Positions 6,641 through 13,333 of a DNA stretch of 18,105 nucleotides are shown here, piece after piece. The notes below the pieces were generated by a model. That model searched no databases, had not been told where the DNA came from, and saw only the letters and a program-made list of their open reading frames with translations. The DNA is from an uncultured Veillonella sp. (GTDB taxonomy: Bacteria; Bacillota; Negativicutes; Veillonellales; Veillonellaceae). The stretch is taken from assembly GCA_915066865.1 (NCBI GenBank), contig CAJZEE010000039.1, positions 1 through 18,105 on the forward strand, in the 5' to 3' direction. A program made the position numbers and the translations under genes. Every line of letters begins with the position of its first letter. The stretch's first letter is position 1.

Positions 6641-8529
6641 TTTTGGCTGAAAACCATGGTTTTTGCTATGGTGTAAAACGGGCTGTCGAAATGGCAAATG
6701 AAGCTGCAAATAGCGATGGTAAAAGCTATACATTAGGACCTATTATTCACAATCCTCAAGTTGTAGGTCGTCTTGAAGACAAAGGGGTAAGCCCTGTTCA
6801 AGAAGTGTCTGATATCGCTGAAGGCACAATGATTATTCGCTCTCATGGTGTAGGACCTGCTATTTACGAAGAGGCAGAAGAAAAAGGATTACATGTTGTG
6901 GATGCCACATGTCCACATGTAAAAAAAGCACAGCAAGATGCAAAGTCTGTTATAGATGAAGGTATGACTTTGGTGATTTTGGGAGAAAAAAACCATCCTG
7001 AGGTTAAAAGCATTAATTTATGGGCAAATAACGAAGGAATAATCATCGAAGATGAAGAATCCGCCCAAAAACTACAAGTTGTGGAAAAAATGGGCGTTGT
7101 TGTACAAACAACCTTTTCACAATTCAAATTTAACAGTATAATAGACATATTAGAGAAAAAATCTAAGAATCTTAAGGTTTTCAAAACGATATGCAATGCA
7201 ACGCAAGAACGACAGAATTCTGCCGTTGATTTAGCACGTAATGTAGATCTTATGATAGTGATAGGCGGTAAGAACAGCGGTAACACAAACCGATTGGCAG
7301 AGGTTTGTCGTGACGTTGGATGTACAACGTATCACATTGAAACTTCTACTGAATTACAACTGGAATGGTTTAACCGAGTACAGACGGTAGGAGTAACAGC
7401 AGGAGCATCGACTCCCGACTGGATTATTAAGGAGGTCATTGAGACAATGAAAGATTTTGCAGAATTATTAGCAGCCGAAGGTCAAGAAGAATTTAAGAAA
7501 GGGAACGTTGTAGAAGGTACAGTAGTTCAAGTCGAAGATGAACGAGCTTATGTATCTTTTGGCTACAAAACTGAAGCCATTTTGAACAGAACTGAAATTT
7601 CTTATCCAGCACCAGAATCTGCCAAAGATGTGTTAAAAAATGGTGATGAAATTAAAGCAGTTATCATGAATCACATCAAAGAAGATAATCCTATTTATCT
7701 TTCCATGACTCGCTTGGCTAAAGATGAAGATTGGCAATATGTTATCGAAGCACAAGAAAAAGATGAAGCTATCGTATGTAAAGGTATTGATGCTATCCCA
7801 GCAGGTTTAGTAGTAACAGTTAAATCCCTTCGTGGTTTCATTCCATTGTCCCAAGGTGATGTTCATTTCGTGAAATCCTTGGACAACTTGGTTGGTACAG
7901 AATTTGAAGCTAAAGTACTTGAAATCGATGAAAAGAAAAACCGTTTGGTTCTTTCTCGTCGTGCAGTATTGGAAGTGGAACGTCAAGCTAAATTAGCTGA
8001 AGCATTGAAAAATATCAACGTTGGCGAAAACTATAAAGGTATCGTTCGTAAAATTATGCCGTATGGTGCATTCGTAGATATCGGCGGTATTGAAGGTTTA
8101 CTTCACATTTCCGATATTTCTTGGCAAAAAATTAAAAAAGTGGAAGATGTTCTTTCCGTTGGCCAAGAAATCGAAGTTAAATTACAATCTTTCGACGCTG
8201 AAAGCAATAAATTATCCTTGTCCTTAAAAGCTTTATCTAAGAGCCCATGGGACGTTGCTGAAGAAACATTGCATGTTGGCGATGTTATTAACGGCAAAGT
8301 TGTTCGTTTAGTAGCTTACGGTGCATTCGTAGCTGTTAATGACGACATCCAAGGTTTACTTCACATTTCTCAAATTACAAAACAACGTAATGCGAAAGTT
8401 GAAGATTACTTGAATCGTGGTCAAGAAGTTGAAGTTAAAATCATTTCTCTTAACAAAGATGAAAAGAAATTGGGTTTGGCTTTGACTGAATTGATGGAAT
8501 CAAAAGAAACTGCAGAAGACGCTGAATAA
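6631..8529 (+). CDS. ispH-rpsA: Bifunctional IspH (HMBPP reductase) / ribosomal protein S1 fusion
   Basis: One uninterrupted 632-residue frame joins two proteins. Residues 1 to about 275 are IspH, the iron-sulfur enzyme of the last step of the MEP isoprenoid pathway. Cluster cysteines C12, C94 and C188 are present, with H40, E124 in NHPEV and the NSGNTNRL substrate block (215-222). Residues from about 290 hold four S1 RNA-binding repeats (roughly 291-361, 376-444, 463-533, 548-618); the last two are the most canonical (YGAFVDIGGIEGLLHIS and a close copy). S1 helps bring mRNA to the 30S subunit. The ATG at 6631 has AGGAG five bases upstream; a TTG at 6613 is rejected for lack of such a site. 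Such fusions are known in Negativicutes and some Clostridia. The two halves differ sharply in codon use, and an internal ribosome site sits at the junction. The gene ends before a strong terminator. Confidence 0.95.
   Translation: MEIILAENHGFCYGVKRAVEMANEAANSDGKSYTLGPIIHNPQVVGRLEDKGVSPVQEVSDIAEGTMIIRSHGVGPAIYEEAEEKGLHVVDATCPHVKKAQQDAKSVIDEGMTLVILGEKNHPEVKSINLWANNEGIIIEDEESAQKLQVVEKMGVVVQTTFSQFKFNSIIDILEKKSKNLKVFKTICNATQERQNSAVDLARNVDLMIVIGGKNSGNTNRLAEVCRDVGCTTYHIETSTELQLEWFNRVQTVGVTAGASTPDWIIKEVIETMKDFAELLAAEGQEEFKKGNVVEGTVVQVEDERAYVSFGYKTEAILNRTEISYPAPESAKDVLKNGDEIKAVIMNHIKEDNPIYLSMTRLAKDEDWQYVIEAQEKDEAIVCKGIDAIPAGLVVTVKSLRGFIPLSQGDVHFVKSLDNLVGTEFEAKVLEIDEKKNRLVLSRRAVLEVERQAKLAEALKNINVGENYKGIVRKIMPYGAFVDIGGIEGLLHISDISWQKIKKVEDVLSVGQEIEVKLQSFDAESNKLSLSLKALSKSPWDVAEETLHVGDVINGKVVRLVAYGAFVAVNDDIQGLLHISQITKQRNAKVEDYLNRGQEVEVKIISLNKDEKKLGLALTELMESKETAEDAE
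7114..7142 (+). promoter_or_regulatory. Possible internal promoter inside ispH
   Basis: A perfect TATAAT (7137-7142) lies 17 bases after TTTTCA (7114-7119, four of six matches to TTGACA) within the IspH coding region. A transcript from here would start near 7150, carry the internal ribosome site at 7429 and encode only the S1 part. AT-rich coding DNA often yields such matches by chance. Confidence 0.22.
7429..7449 (+). promoter_or_regulatory. Internal Shine-Dalgarno and in-frame ATG at the IspH/S1 junction
   Basis: AAGGAGGT (7429-7436) is an eight-base match to the anti-Shine-Dalgarno. It is followed after ten bases by ATG (7447-7449), which is codon 273 of the fusion and in frame. The predicted product is the 360-residue S1 moiety beginning MKDFAELL. 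The site is stronger than the ribosome site of the full-length frame. The sequence is directly visible; its use as a start is inferred. Confidence 0.55.
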
Positions 8530-8544
8530 TTCATTGTCTAATAT

Positions 8545-8578
8545 AAGGCTAGCCAAGGTTTCCTTGGTTAGCCTTTTT
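8545..8578 (+). terminator. Rho-independent terminator after ispH-rpsA
   Basis: GGCTAGCCAAGG (8547-8558) pairs with CCTTGGTTAGCC (8562-8573) with one G-U pair and a TTT loop. Five Ts follow (8574-8578). It lies 16 bases after the stop and closes the operon that begins at scpA. Confidence 0.93.
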
Positions 8579-8611
8579 GCGTACTTTACTTAGTATATGA
8601 TAAAATATAGT
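8577..8611 (+). promoter_or_regulatory. Likely promoter region of der
   Basis: Between the terminator and der are TTGCGT (8577-8582), with TAAAAT (8601-8606) 18 bases later, and the alternative TATAGT (8606-8611). No single pair is convincing. A promoter is expected here because the preceding terminator is strong and der has its own good GAGGTGA ribosome site. Confidence 0.35.
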
Positions 8612-8642
8612 AATGTATTAGATTAGATAATGAGGTGAAACT

Positions 8643-9977
8643 ATGGCAAAACCATTAGTGGCTGTTGTAGGCCGTCCAAATGTAGGTAAATCTACACTTT
8701 TTAATGCCATTGTTAATAAACGTATCTCTATCGTTGAAGATATTCCTGGTGTGACAAGGGACCGTATTTACTTCGATGCAGAGTGGTTAAATCGTGAGTT
8801 TACAATGATCGATACTGGTGGTATCGAGTTCATTACTGACAATAGTCATGTTATTCCTAAGATGATGCGACTACAAGCAGAATTAGCAATTGAAGAAGCA
8901 GATGTAATTCTATTTGTCGTTGATGGTAAACAAGGTATTGTACCTGCTGATGAAGAGGTCGCAAATATTCTTAGAGCTAGTGGAAAACCTGTTGTACTCG
9001 TAGTTAATAAGATTGATACTGTAAATCAAGAACCGAATATTTATGAATTTTACAATCTTGGTTTGGGGGACCCCATTGGTATTTCCGCTAAAAATCTTAT
9101 GAATTTAGGTGATCTATTGGATGATACTGTAAAACATTTTCCTCCAGTAGGTACTAATGTAGATGATGAAGATACTATTCATGTTGCTATTATAGGTCGT
9201 CCAAATGTGGGTAAATCTTCTTTGACTAACGCATTGTTAGGACAAGATCGTGTAATTGTATCTGATGTAGCAGGTACTACTCGAGACTCTATTGATACGT
9301 ATTGGACTCATGAGAATCAAAAGTTTGTACTTATTGATACAGCAGGTATGCGTCGTAAGTCTAAAATCGAAGAAGCCGTTGAACGATATAGTATTGTTCG
9401 TTCTTTGCGATCAGTAGATCGTGCTGATATTGTAGTCCTTGTACTAGATGCTCAAGATGGTGTTACAGAACAAGATAAAAAAATTGCAGGTTACGCTTAC
9501 GAAGCTGGCAAGGGTGTAGTAATTGTTGTAAATAAATGGGATCTTGTTGAAAAAGATGACAAAACAACATTGCGTTTTACTGAAGATATTTATGATGAAT
9601 TAGGTTTCTTGCAGTTTGCACCTATCCTGTTTGCTTCGGCTTTAACTAAGCAACGTATTCATCGTTTAGCGGATATGTTGAAGTTCGTATCTGAACAACA
9701 ATACCGCCGTGTATCTACAGGGACGTTAAATCAATTATTACAAGATGCACAAACCGTAAATCCTGTGCCGTCTCGCAATGGTAGAATTCCAAAAATCTAT
9801 TATATGACGCAAGCTAGTGTTAAGCCGCCTACATTCATTTTATTTGTAAATGAACCAGAGCTAATTCACTTCTCTTATATGCGTTTCTTAGAGAATCGAT
9901 TGCGTGAATCCTTTGGTTTTGAAGGAACACCGATTCGTTTAGTATTACGTGGCAAGAAACGGGATGATGAAGACTAA
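8643..9977 (+). CDS. der: Ribosome assembly GTPase Der (EngA)
   Basis: Der is an essential GTPase with two tandem G domains, needed for late assembly of the 50S subunit. The 444-residue protein shows both. The first has GRPNVGKS (10-17), DTGG (57-60) and NKID (122-125). The second has GRPNVGKS (185-192), DTAG (232-235) and NKWD (297-300). A KH-like RNA-binding domain fills the last 90 or so residues and ends RLVLRGKKRDDED. The ATG at 8643 follows GAGGTGA. The stop shares one base with the plsY start (TAATG), so the two are probably translationally coupled. Length and all nucleotide-binding motifs are normal. Confidence 0.97.
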   Translation: MAKPLVAVVGRPNVGKSTLFNAIVNKRISIVEDIPGVTRDRIYFDAEWLNREFTMIDTGGIEFITDNSHVIPKMMRLQAELAIEEADVILFVVDGKQGIVPADEEVANILRASGKPVVLVVNKIDTVNQEPNIYEFYNLGLGDPIGISAKNLMNLGDLLDDTVKHFPPVGTNVDDEDTIHVAIIGRPNVGKSSLTNALLGQDRVIVSDVAGTTRDSIDTYWTHENQKFVLIDTAGMRRKSKIEEAVERYSIVRSLRSVDRADIVVLVLDAQDGVTEQDKKIAGYAYEAGKGVVIVVNKWDLVEKDDKTTLRFTEDIYDELGFLQFAPILFASALTKQRIHRLADMLKFVSEQQYRRVSTGTLNQLLQDAQTVNPVPSRNGRIPKIYYMTQASVKPPTFILFVNEPELIHFSYMRFLENRLRESFGFEGTPIRLVLRGKKRDDED

Positions 9978-10573
9978 TGGATATTATGATTATTGTATAT
10001 GCTGTATTATCATATCTTATCGGTTCGATTCCTAGTGGATTAATTATAGGTAAGTTTTTCTTTAATACAGATGTACGGCAATATGGCTCTAAAAATATTG
10101 GCGCTACTAATACATATCGTGTTATAGGTCTTAAAGCAGCCTTACCTGTATTTCTATGTGATGCTTTAAAAGGGGCAGTAGGAGTAGTGCTACTCTCACC
10201 CTATGGGCCTATGTTTATGATCTTAGGTGGTATTCTTGGAATGATGGGGCATAACTGGTCTGTTTTTCTGGGCTTTAAAGGTGGTCGTGGCGTTGCTACG
10301 GGTTTAGGTGTACTTATTGCTCTTTCACCAATAGTAGCATTGATTTGCTTTTTGGTATGGGGTGTTATCGTATACTTCACTAAACTTGTATCTTTAGGCT
10401 CTATCATTGCCGCTGCATTAGTACCAGTACTGATGTATTTCACTGGAGAATCCTTCTGGTTTGTTGGCTTTGGCGGATTAGCAGCTTTGTTTGTCATTGT
10501 ACGTCACTGGGATAATATTAAGCGTCTACTTGCTGGAAATGAGTTAAAAGTAGAGCGCATTAAAAAGGATTAA
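9977..10573 (+). CDS. plsY: Acyl-phosphate:glycerol-3-phosphate acyltransferase
   Basis: PlsY is the membrane enzyme that transfers an acyl chain from acyl-phosphate to the sn-1 position of glycerol-3-phosphate. The 198-residue protein is hydrophobic throughout, with about five membrane segments. It carries three conserved loops: SYLIGSIPSG near the N-terminus; DVRQYGSKNIGATNTYRV; and GHNWSVFLGFKGGRGVATG in the middle, which holds the phosphate- and acyl-donor-binding residues. The ATG at 9977 overlaps the der stop by one base; a second Met three codons in is possible. The gpsA gene, which makes its substrate glycerol-3-phosphate, starts three bases after its stop. PlsX, which makes acyl-phosphate, is not in the window. 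Confidence 0.95.
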   Translation: MDIMIIVYAVLSYLIGSIPSGLIIGKFFFNTDVRQYGSKNIGATNTYRVIGLKAALPVFLCDALKGAVGVVLLSPYGPMFMILGGILGMMGHNWSVFLGFKGGRGVATGLGVLIALSPIVALICFLVWGVIVYFTKLVSLGSIIAAALVPVLMYFTGESFWFVGFGGLAALFVIVRHWDNIKRLLAGNELKVERIKKD

Positions 10574-10576
10574 AGA

Positions 10577-11575
10577 ATGAATGTTGTTGTTATCGGCTCT
10601 GGTAGTTGGGGGACGGCCCTTGCTATTAAATCCGTTTTAGCTGGAAATACTACAACTATATATTGTCGTCGTCCAGAATTTGCAGATAAACTTGCAAAAG
10701 ACTTAGAGAATAAAGACTATTTACCAGGTGTAAAACTTCCAGAAGAATTACAATATAGTTCTGATTTAGAGGCATGTATTAGTAATGCCGAAGTGGTATT
10801 AATGGTTACTCCTTCTGTACATGTACGTACCAGTTTAGAGGCTATTAAACCGTATGCTCATAAAAATCAAGCCTATATTCTATGTTCAAAAGGTGTAGAA
10901 CGAACCAGTGGCAAACTTTTGACGACTGTGATGAAAGAGGTTCTTGCTACCATAGGGTGTCATTTAGCGGTTTTGTCTGGACCTAATCATGCAGAAGAGG
11001 TTGGTCGCAACTTACCTGCTGCATCTGTGCTGAGTACTGAAAGCCTAGAGGTAGCTACAACATTGCAAAAGGCATTATGTAGTCAAAATTTTAGAATTTA
11101 TGCAAATACTGATATGATTGGTGTTGAACTAGCAGGAGCCACGAAAAACATCATTGCCCTTGCAGCTGGTATTGCAGATGGTTTAGCTTTAGGGGATAAT
11201 TGTAAGGCTTTACTATTAACACGTGGCCTTCATGAGATGACTCGCTTTGGGGTGGCCTTAGGGGCCCAAAAAGAAACCTATGCTGGTCTTGCTGGTATGG
11301 GGGATTTGATTGCTACTTGTATGAGCCCACATGGTCGTAACCGTGCGGCTGGTCAAAAACTAGCCGAGGGTAAGACGATGGATTTTATTGTTAATCATAC
11401 TAATATGGTTGTAGAAGGATTTTTCGCAACAGAAATTATTTATAAAATGGCTTGTAAACATCAAATTGAAATGCCTATAACGAAGGCTTTATATGAGGTT
11501 TTATACGAAAAAAAATCTCCATCCATAGCATTAGCTGAGTTGATGGGGCGTGATATTAAAATTGAAGTATCATAA
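10577..11575 (+). CDS. gpsA: Glycerol-3-phosphate dehydrogenase [NAD(P)+]
   Basis: GpsA reduces dihydroxyacetone phosphate to sn-glycerol-3-phosphate, the backbone for phospholipids. The 332-residue protein begins with the dinucleotide-binding motif VVVIGSGSWGTALAI (glycines in 7-12). It continues with SKG around the conserved K105, SGPNHAEEVG (134-143), and GATKN (187-191) carrying the predicted catalytic K190. Late motifs are RGLHEMTRFG and GLAGMGDLIATC. The spacing to plsY is three bases, so both are in one operon, and product and substrate link them directly. It is followed by a 67-base gap with promoter-like sequences before rsmD, so the operon may end here or read through, since no convincing terminator was seen. 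Confidence 0.97.
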   Translation: MNVVVIGSGSWGTALAIKSVLAGNTTTIYCRRPEFADKLAKDLENKDYLPGVKLPEELQYSSDLEACISNAEVVLMVTPSVHVRTSLEAIKPYAHKNQAYILCSKGVERTSGKLLTTVMKEVLATIGCHLAVLSGPNHAEEVGRNLPAASVLSTESLEVATTLQKALCSQNFRIYANTDMIGVELAGATKNIIALAAGIADGLALGDNCKALLLTRGLHEMTRFGVALGAQKETYAGLAGMGDLIATCMSPHGRNRAAGQKLAEGKTMDFIVNHTNMVVEGFFATEIIYKMACKHQIEMPITKALYEVLYEKKSPSIALAELMGRDIKIEVS

Positions 11576-11609
11576 ATAAAAGATACTTTTAATTTGGTTA
11601 TTTATATAC

Positions 11610-11628
11610 TATAATTAATGAGTATAAT
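11610..11628 (+). promoter_or_regulatory. Tandem TATAAT boxes upstream of rsmD
   Basis: Two perfect TATAAT hexamers (11610-11615 and 11623-11628) lie in the gap between gpsA and rsmD. Neither has a good -35 box at the usual spacing. A short dyad, TATACT (11605-11610) and AGTATA (11621-11626), overlaps them. They may drive rsmD-coaD and the coiled-coil gene. Confidence 0.35.
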
Positions 11629-11642
11629 CTTGTGAGGGTTGT

Positions 11643-12194
11643 ATGCGAATTATTGGCGGAACTGCTAAGGGACATGCTATAAAAGCACCTAAAGGATTAG
11701 ATACTAGGCCTACACTTGATCGTGTTCGTGAAAGTGTATTTAATGTATTAGCAAATAGAGGTATATTTGGTTCTGATATACTAGATATATTTTCTGGCAC
11801 TGGTGCAGTAGCAATTGAAGCCTTAAGTCGTGGTGCAGCACATGCAGTAGCAGTGGACTTTAAAACGGGAAAACTAATTTTAGAGAATGCTAAACATTGT
11901 CGTGTGGATGATCGGTTAGAAATTATTCCGAGGAAACTTTCACAATTAAAAAATTATATAGTAGGGCGACAGTTCGATTATATATTTTCTGACCCGCCAT
12001 ATGAAAATGGATTTATACAAGATACCATAGATTTGGTTGTAAACTATGCTTTGTTAAAACCTGAAGGTGTTTTATTATTAGAACATCATAAGGATGAGGT
12101 TTTTACCTTACCAGAATCATGGGAATGTATAAAAGAACAGAAATTTGGTTATACGGTAGTTTCCTATTTTGTAAAGACAGCCGAAAGGAGCTAA
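11643..12194 (+). CDS. rsmD: 16S rRNA (guanine-N2)-methyltransferase RsmD
   Basis: RsmD methylates a guanine of 16S rRNA (G966 in E. coli numbering) in the 30S subunit, using S-adenosylmethionine. The 183-residue protein has the family opening MRIIGGTAKG, then TRPTLDRVRESVFN (21-34). The SAM-binding motif is ILDIFSGTGAVAIEAL (46-61), and the catalytic DPPY tetrad (117-120) marks N-methylation of a base amino group. A TGAGGGTT ribosome site precedes the ATG at 11643. The gene is five bases from coaD, a pairing seen in many Firmicutes and other bacteria. Confidence 0.95.
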   Translation: MRIIGGTAKGHAIKAPKGLDTRPTLDRVRESVFNVLANRGIFGSDILDIFSGTGAVAIEALSRGAAHAVAVDFKTGKLILENAKHCRVDDRLEIIPRKLSQLKNYIVGRQFDYIFSDPPYENGFIQDTIDLVVNYALLKPEGVLLLEHHKDEVFTLPESWECIKEQKFGYTVVSYFVKTAERS

Positions 12195-12198
12195 ACCT

Positions 12199-12690
12199 GT
12201 GCGTATAGGTGTATGTCCGGGTAGTTTTGACCCAGTTACTAATGGACATGTTGATATTTTTGAACGGGGCAGCCGATTGGTTGATAAATTAATCATTGCT
12301 GTCAGCTCAAATCCGAATAAAAATTCCTTATTTTCTATGGAAGAACGGGTTGAGATGATTCGAAATTCTGTCAAACATATTCCTAATGTTGAAATTGATT
12401 GTACAGGTGGCTTGCTCAATGAGTATGTTAAATCCAAGAATGCTACTATTATTATTCGAGGATTACGTGCATTGAGCGACTTTGAATATGAATTTCAGCG
12501 CGCATTATTTGCAAAATATTTGGATGATGACATTGAAACAGTATTTATTATGACAAATAACAAATACTCTTTTGTCAGCTCCACGGGTATTCGTGAACTA
12601 GCTAAATTTGGTGGTAAGCTAGATGGTCTTGTTCCGGATGATGTTAAGGAAAAACTTGAAGAACGCTTTAATACGGTCCATAATAAATAG
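12199..12690 (+). CDS. coaD: Phosphopantetheine adenylyltransferase
   Basis: CoaD joins 4'-phosphopantetheine and ATP to give dephospho-CoA, the penultimate step of coenzyme A synthesis. The 163-residue length is typical. Near the N-terminus is the nucleotidyltransferase motif PGSFDPVTNGH (7-17), with the T/HxGH-type residues, and late in the protein is VSSTGIRELA, the family's SSTxIR motif. The start is GTG at 12199, supported by AAAGGAG (12184-12190) eight bases upstream and by the family's usual N-terminus. CoaBC, which makes its precursor, is encoded at the far end of the window in a separate transcription unit. Confidence 0.97.
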   Translation: MRIGVCPGSFDPVTNGHVDIFERGSRLVDKLIIAVSSNPNKNSLFSMEERVEMIRNSVKHIPNVEIDCTGGLLNEYVKSKNATIIIRGLRALSDFEYEFQRALFAKYLDDDIETVFIMTNNKYSFVSSTGIRELAKFGGKLDGLVPDDVKEKLEERFNTVHNK

Positions 12691-12701
12691 GGGTGAATTG
12701 T

Positions 12702-13169
12702 ATGAAAACAGAAAAATTATTAGAAGATTTAGAGGTTCTTATTGAATCTAGCAGCCGTATTCCTATGACTACAAAACGTATGGTTGAGGAAGACGAAATT
12801 ATGCGTATTATTGATTCTATTCAGGAATCCTTACCTTTGGAACTTGAAGAATCTCGTCGTATTGTAGCAGATAAAGATAAAGTGTTAGCTGATGCTCAAC
12901 GTCAGGCTGAAACTTTGATCGATCAAGCTAAAGACTACATTGCTAAATTGACAGCTGAAAGTGAACTTGTAAAACAAGCTCAAGAACAAGCTAATCAAAT
13001 TATTAATGCAGCAAATCAATCCTCTGATGAGCTGAAAGCTAGCTCTATTCAATATGCTGGTGATGTTCTTAAATATGTTGAAAACAACTTGGAGAAAACA
13101 TTGGAAAGCTTGCGTCAAAATCGTGAAAGTTTGAAACAAACTGAACAACGTACGGAAGAAAACCAATAG
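12702..13169 (+). CDS. Uncharacterised coiled-coil protein downstream of coaD
   Basis: This 155-residue soluble protein has no signal peptide, membrane segment or recognisable enzyme motif. The first ~50 residues include KLLEDLEVLIESSSRIPMT and DEIMRIIDSIQESLPLEL. The rest is a long, highly charged helix with heptad-like spacing, rich in Ala, Glu, Gln and Lys. Similar proteins encoded beside coaD are often labelled 'ATPase' or 'ATP synthase B-like', although this one has no nucleotide-binding motif. The general look also recalls DivIVA/SepIVA-type division-site coiled coils, which is inference. The start is set at ATG 12702, five bases after GGGGTGA; a GTG at 12693 lies inside that ribosome site and is rejected. 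It is the last gene before a terminator and 11 bases after coaD. Confidence 0.85.
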   Translation: MKTEKLLEDLEVLIESSSRIPMTTKRMVEEDEIMRIIDSIQESLPLELEESRRIVADKDKVLADAQRQAETLIDQAKDYIAKLTAESELVKQAQEQANQIINAANQSSDELKASSIQYAGDVLKYVENNLEKTLESLRQNRESLKQTEQRTEENQ

Positions 13170-13178
13170 TTTAAACAA

Positions 13179-13212
13179 AGGCTAGATATCATATTATATC
13201 TAGCCTCTTTTT
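13179..13212 (+). terminator. Rho-independent terminator after the coaD-coiled-coil unit
   Basis: AGGCTAGATAT (13179-13189) pairs perfectly with ATATCTAGCCT (13196-13206) around a six-base loop, and a CTTTTT tract follows (13207-13212). It lies ten bases past the stop of the coiled-coil gene. The 120 bases between it and the rqcH stop hold only the facing terminator. Confidence 0.92.
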
Positions 13213-13300
13213 ATATTTTAAATTCCATAGAAAACTTAAGATAAGTAATATCAATTTTCAGATCAATATGTAAAAAATAATGTGAGCGAAATAATAAACC

Positions 13301-13333
13301 AAAAATAAAAGCGAAGGGATACCTTCGCTTTTA
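13301..13333 (-). terminator. Rho-independent terminator of rqcH
   Basis: TAAAAGCGAAGG (13306-13317) and CCTTCGCTTTTA (13322-13333) form a perfect 12-bp stem around GATA. On the minus strand it starts one base past the rqcH stop codon and is followed by a U-tract (AAAAA at 13301-13305 on the plus strand). The A-rich left arm and T-rich right arm might let it act weakly in both directions. Confidence 0.93.

Noticed and set aside
6864..7286. Open frame of 140 codons on the minus strand inside ispH
   Set aside because: It lies fully opposite a well-recognised IspH domain, has a Ser/Phe/Ile-rich low-complexity composition typical of antisense reading, and shows no ribosome site.
11577..11591. 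Small hairpin (TAAAAG / CTTTTA) just after gpsA as a terminator
   Set aside because: It has six mostly A-T pairs, a three-base loop and no U-tract after it, which is too weak to call.
12117..12437. Minus-strand open frame of 106 codons across the rsmD/coaD junction
   Set aside because: It is antisense to two clear genes and has no family resemblance or ribosome site; it is a shadow frame.
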